This document shows, piece by piece, positions 42,164 through 43,364 of a DNA stretch of 43,364 bases. The notes beneath the pieces are model-generated. The model made no database searches. It saw only the letters and a program-made list of their open reading frames with translations, and was not told where the DNA came from. The stretch spans positions 1-43,364 of the forward strand of contig NZ_AWZV01000041.1 of the NCBI RefSeq assembly GCF_000472545.1, given 5' to 3'. The DNA comes from Burkholderia sp. WSM2232. Lineage in GTDB: Bacteria > Pseudomonadota > Gammaproteobacteria > Burkholderiales > Burkholderiaceae. Within the stretch, counting starts at the first letter, position 1, and the number at the start of each line of letters is the position of its first letter. A program made the translations under genes and the position numbers.

Positions 42164-42901
42164 TTGACACCGTCGAAACCTTTGAAGGAATTCACCGCTG
42201 GCGCCCGCGACATCATCCCGATGATGATCGGCTCGGCGCCCTTCGGTGTCATCTACGGCACGCTCGTGGCGTCCGGCCCGCTGCAGTTGTGGCAGGGCCA
42301 GTTGATGTCGCTCGTCGTATTCGCCGGCTCCGCGCAGTTCATCGCGCTCGGGCTGATTGCCGGTCACGCGAGTTTCGCCGTGACCCTCGCGACCACATTC
42401 GTCGTCAATTTGCGTCACGTGCTGTACAGCGCGACGCTCGCGCCGCATGTCGCGCATTTGCCGGCGCGCTGGCGCTGGGCCCTCGCCGCACTCCTCACCG
42501 ACGAGGTGTTCGCCGTCGCCTGGGAACACTACCGCAACCGCGAGCCGGGCACGGTCGGCCCGCATTACTTCTTCGGCGCAGGTCTCGCCATGTATCTGAA
42601 CTGGCAGTGCTGGACCGTGGGCGGGTTGCTGTTCGGCGCGGCGTTCCCCGGCTTGCAATCGCTCGGGCTCGATTTCGCGATGGTTGCAACCTTCATTGCG
42701 ATCGTCGTGCCGCAACTTTTAGCGGTGCGCTACATTGCGGCTGCGGCGACAGCGGGCACGCTCGCCTTCCTGTGGCAGGCGTGGCCGTACAAACTCGGTC
42801 TGCTTGCCGCGGTGTTCGCGGGTGTCGCCGTCGGCGTCGTGTTGTCGGCGCCGGCCCTGCGCTCCCGGCGCGGGCGTCGATCGGCGGAGGCGTCGCGATG
42901 A
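42164..42901 (+). CDS. azlC: Branched-chain amino-acid exporter subunit AzlC
   Basis: 245 aa membrane protein, large subunit of the AzlCD exporter (BrnFE-like). Conserved stretches are PMMIGSAPFGVIYGTLVASG, FAGSAQFIALGLIAG and NLRHVLYSATLAPHV, with several helices. I start at the TTG at 42164, because AAGGAGG (42151-42157) lies six bases upstream; an in-frame ATG at 42137 would put that site inside the gene. The stop overlaps the azlD ATG by four bases. Confidence 0.92.
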   Translation: MTPSKPLKEFTAGARDIIPMMIGSAPFGVIYGTLVASGPLQLWQGQLMSLVVFAGSAQFIALGLIAGHASFAVTLATTFVVNLRHVLYSATLAPHVAHLPARWRWALAALLTDEVFAVAWEHYRNREPGTVGPHYFFGAGLAMYLNWQCWTVGGLLFGAAFPGLQSLGLDFAMVATFIAIVVPQLLAVRYIAAAATAGTLAFLWQAWPYKLGLLAAVFAGVAVGVVLSAPALRSRRGRRSAEASR

Positions 42902-43227
42902 ATTATGTGATTCTCATCTTCGGCATGGCGCTCATCACGTGGGTGATACGGGCGGCCGTCTTCGTGCTCGGCGACAGGCTGGTGTTTCCGCCACTGGTGC
43001 GAACAGCGCTTGGGTTTGTGCCAGTCACCGTGCTCACGGCGATCATCGTGCCGATGGCGGTTTCGCCACATGGCGCCGACGCCGGCGCGGAGCTGACCTG
43101 GCGCAATCCGCAACTCGTCGGCGCGCTGGCCGCTGTCGTGGCGAGCGCGCTGACGCGGCGGCCGCTTGTGACCATCGCCATCGGGCTGACGGTGTTTTTC
43201 GTCTGGCAAGGCGTGGTGCTCCGCTAG
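42898..43227 (+). CDS. azlD: Branched-chain amino-acid exporter subunit AzlD
   Basis: 109 aa, small subunit with about four helices. The N-terminus YVILIFGMALITWVIRAAVF, the LGFVPVTVLTAIIVP segment and a final hydrophobic stretch match AzlD. ATGA overlap with azlC shows coupled translation. The gene ends just before the hexanucleotide repeat. Confidence 0.93.
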   Translation: MNYVILIFGMALITWVIRAAVFVLGDRLVFPPLVRTALGFVPVTVLTAIIVPMAVSPHGADAGAELTWRNPQLVGALAAVVASALTRRPLVTIAIGLTVFFVWQGVVLR

Positions 43228-43244
43228 AGGCCTTGGGCTTGGCT

Positions 43245-43364
43245 TTGCCCTTGCCTTGCCTTGCCCTTGCCTTGCCCTTGCCCTTGCCCTTGCCCTTGCC
43301 CTTGCCCTTGCCCTTGCCCTTGCCCTTGCCCTTGCCCTTGCCCTTGCCCTTGCCCTTGCCCTTG
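43245..43364. repeat. Hexanucleotide (TTGCCC)n repeat to the window end
   Basis: From 43272 to the end, TTGCCC is repeated 15 times plus a partial TTG. Upstream (43245-43271) units of five and six bases alternate. The array continues beyond the window. Read on the minus strand it could encode KG, QG or RA dipeptides if a gene enters from the right, but no frame is supported; the minus-strand QG-type frame meets a stop near 43224-43226 (TAG). Confidence 0.95.

Overview
The window reads as ordinary core chromosome of a high-GC betaproteobacterium, most likely Paraburkholderia or a close Burkholderiaceae relative. This rests on protein families, codon use and gene order (rpoE-rseA-rseB-mucD-lepA-lepB-rnc-era-recO-pdxJ-acpS-nagZ and yceD-rpmF-plsX-fabHDG-acpP-fabF). 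The species call is inference because no database search was possible. I found no phage, defence island, CRISPR array or biosynthetic cluster. The novelty, if any, is regulatory: terminators inside operons, long leaders and short periodic repeats.

Layout. 1-314 is the tail of an IS150-group IS3 element. 366-20723 is one uninterrupted minus-strand block of 20 genes. Read in its own direction it runs: yceD, rpmF (59 aa), the fatty-acid/phospholipid genes plsX-fabH-fabD-fabG-acpP-fabF, a YgfX-like membrane protein, the sigma-E module rpoE-rseA-rseB-mucD, a glutaredoxin-like protein, then lepA-lepB-rnc-era-recO-pdxJ-acpS-nagZ. 21056-22389 (plus) holds a YceF-type Maf pyrophosphatase and an RsmI-like methylase. 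22400-25564 (minus) holds sppA, a Rieske protein, a Gph-like phosphatase and rluC. A 718-base gap separates rluC from the divergent rne. 26283-33264 (plus) holds rne, moaA-mobA-moeA and a small membrane protein. 33435-39492 (minus) holds rmuC, a 2-hydroxyacid dehydrogenase, a sodium/proton antiporter homologue, a LutC-like protein and pncB. 39822-43227 (plus) holds a 7Fe ferredoxin, tRNA-Asn, creA, an AraC-type regulator and azlCD. 43245-43364 is a hexanucleotide repeat that runs off the window. Both window ends lie in repetitive DNA, which suggests a complete assembly contig.

How the genes work together. The minus block joins membrane lipid synthesis (PlsX, FabH/D/G/F, ACP, and AcpS, which activates ACP), envelope stress control (RpoE, RseA, RseB, MucD), protein export (LepB), and ribosome or RNA maturation (L32, YceD, LepA, RNase III, Era). 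Intrinsic terminators lie between rpmF and plsX, fabG and acpP, acpP and fabF, and the glutaredoxin gene and lepA. The block is therefore probably several transcripts with partial read-through, giving extra L32 and ACP. Near rne, RNase E and RluC are RNA enzymes, followed by three molybdenum-cofactor genes.
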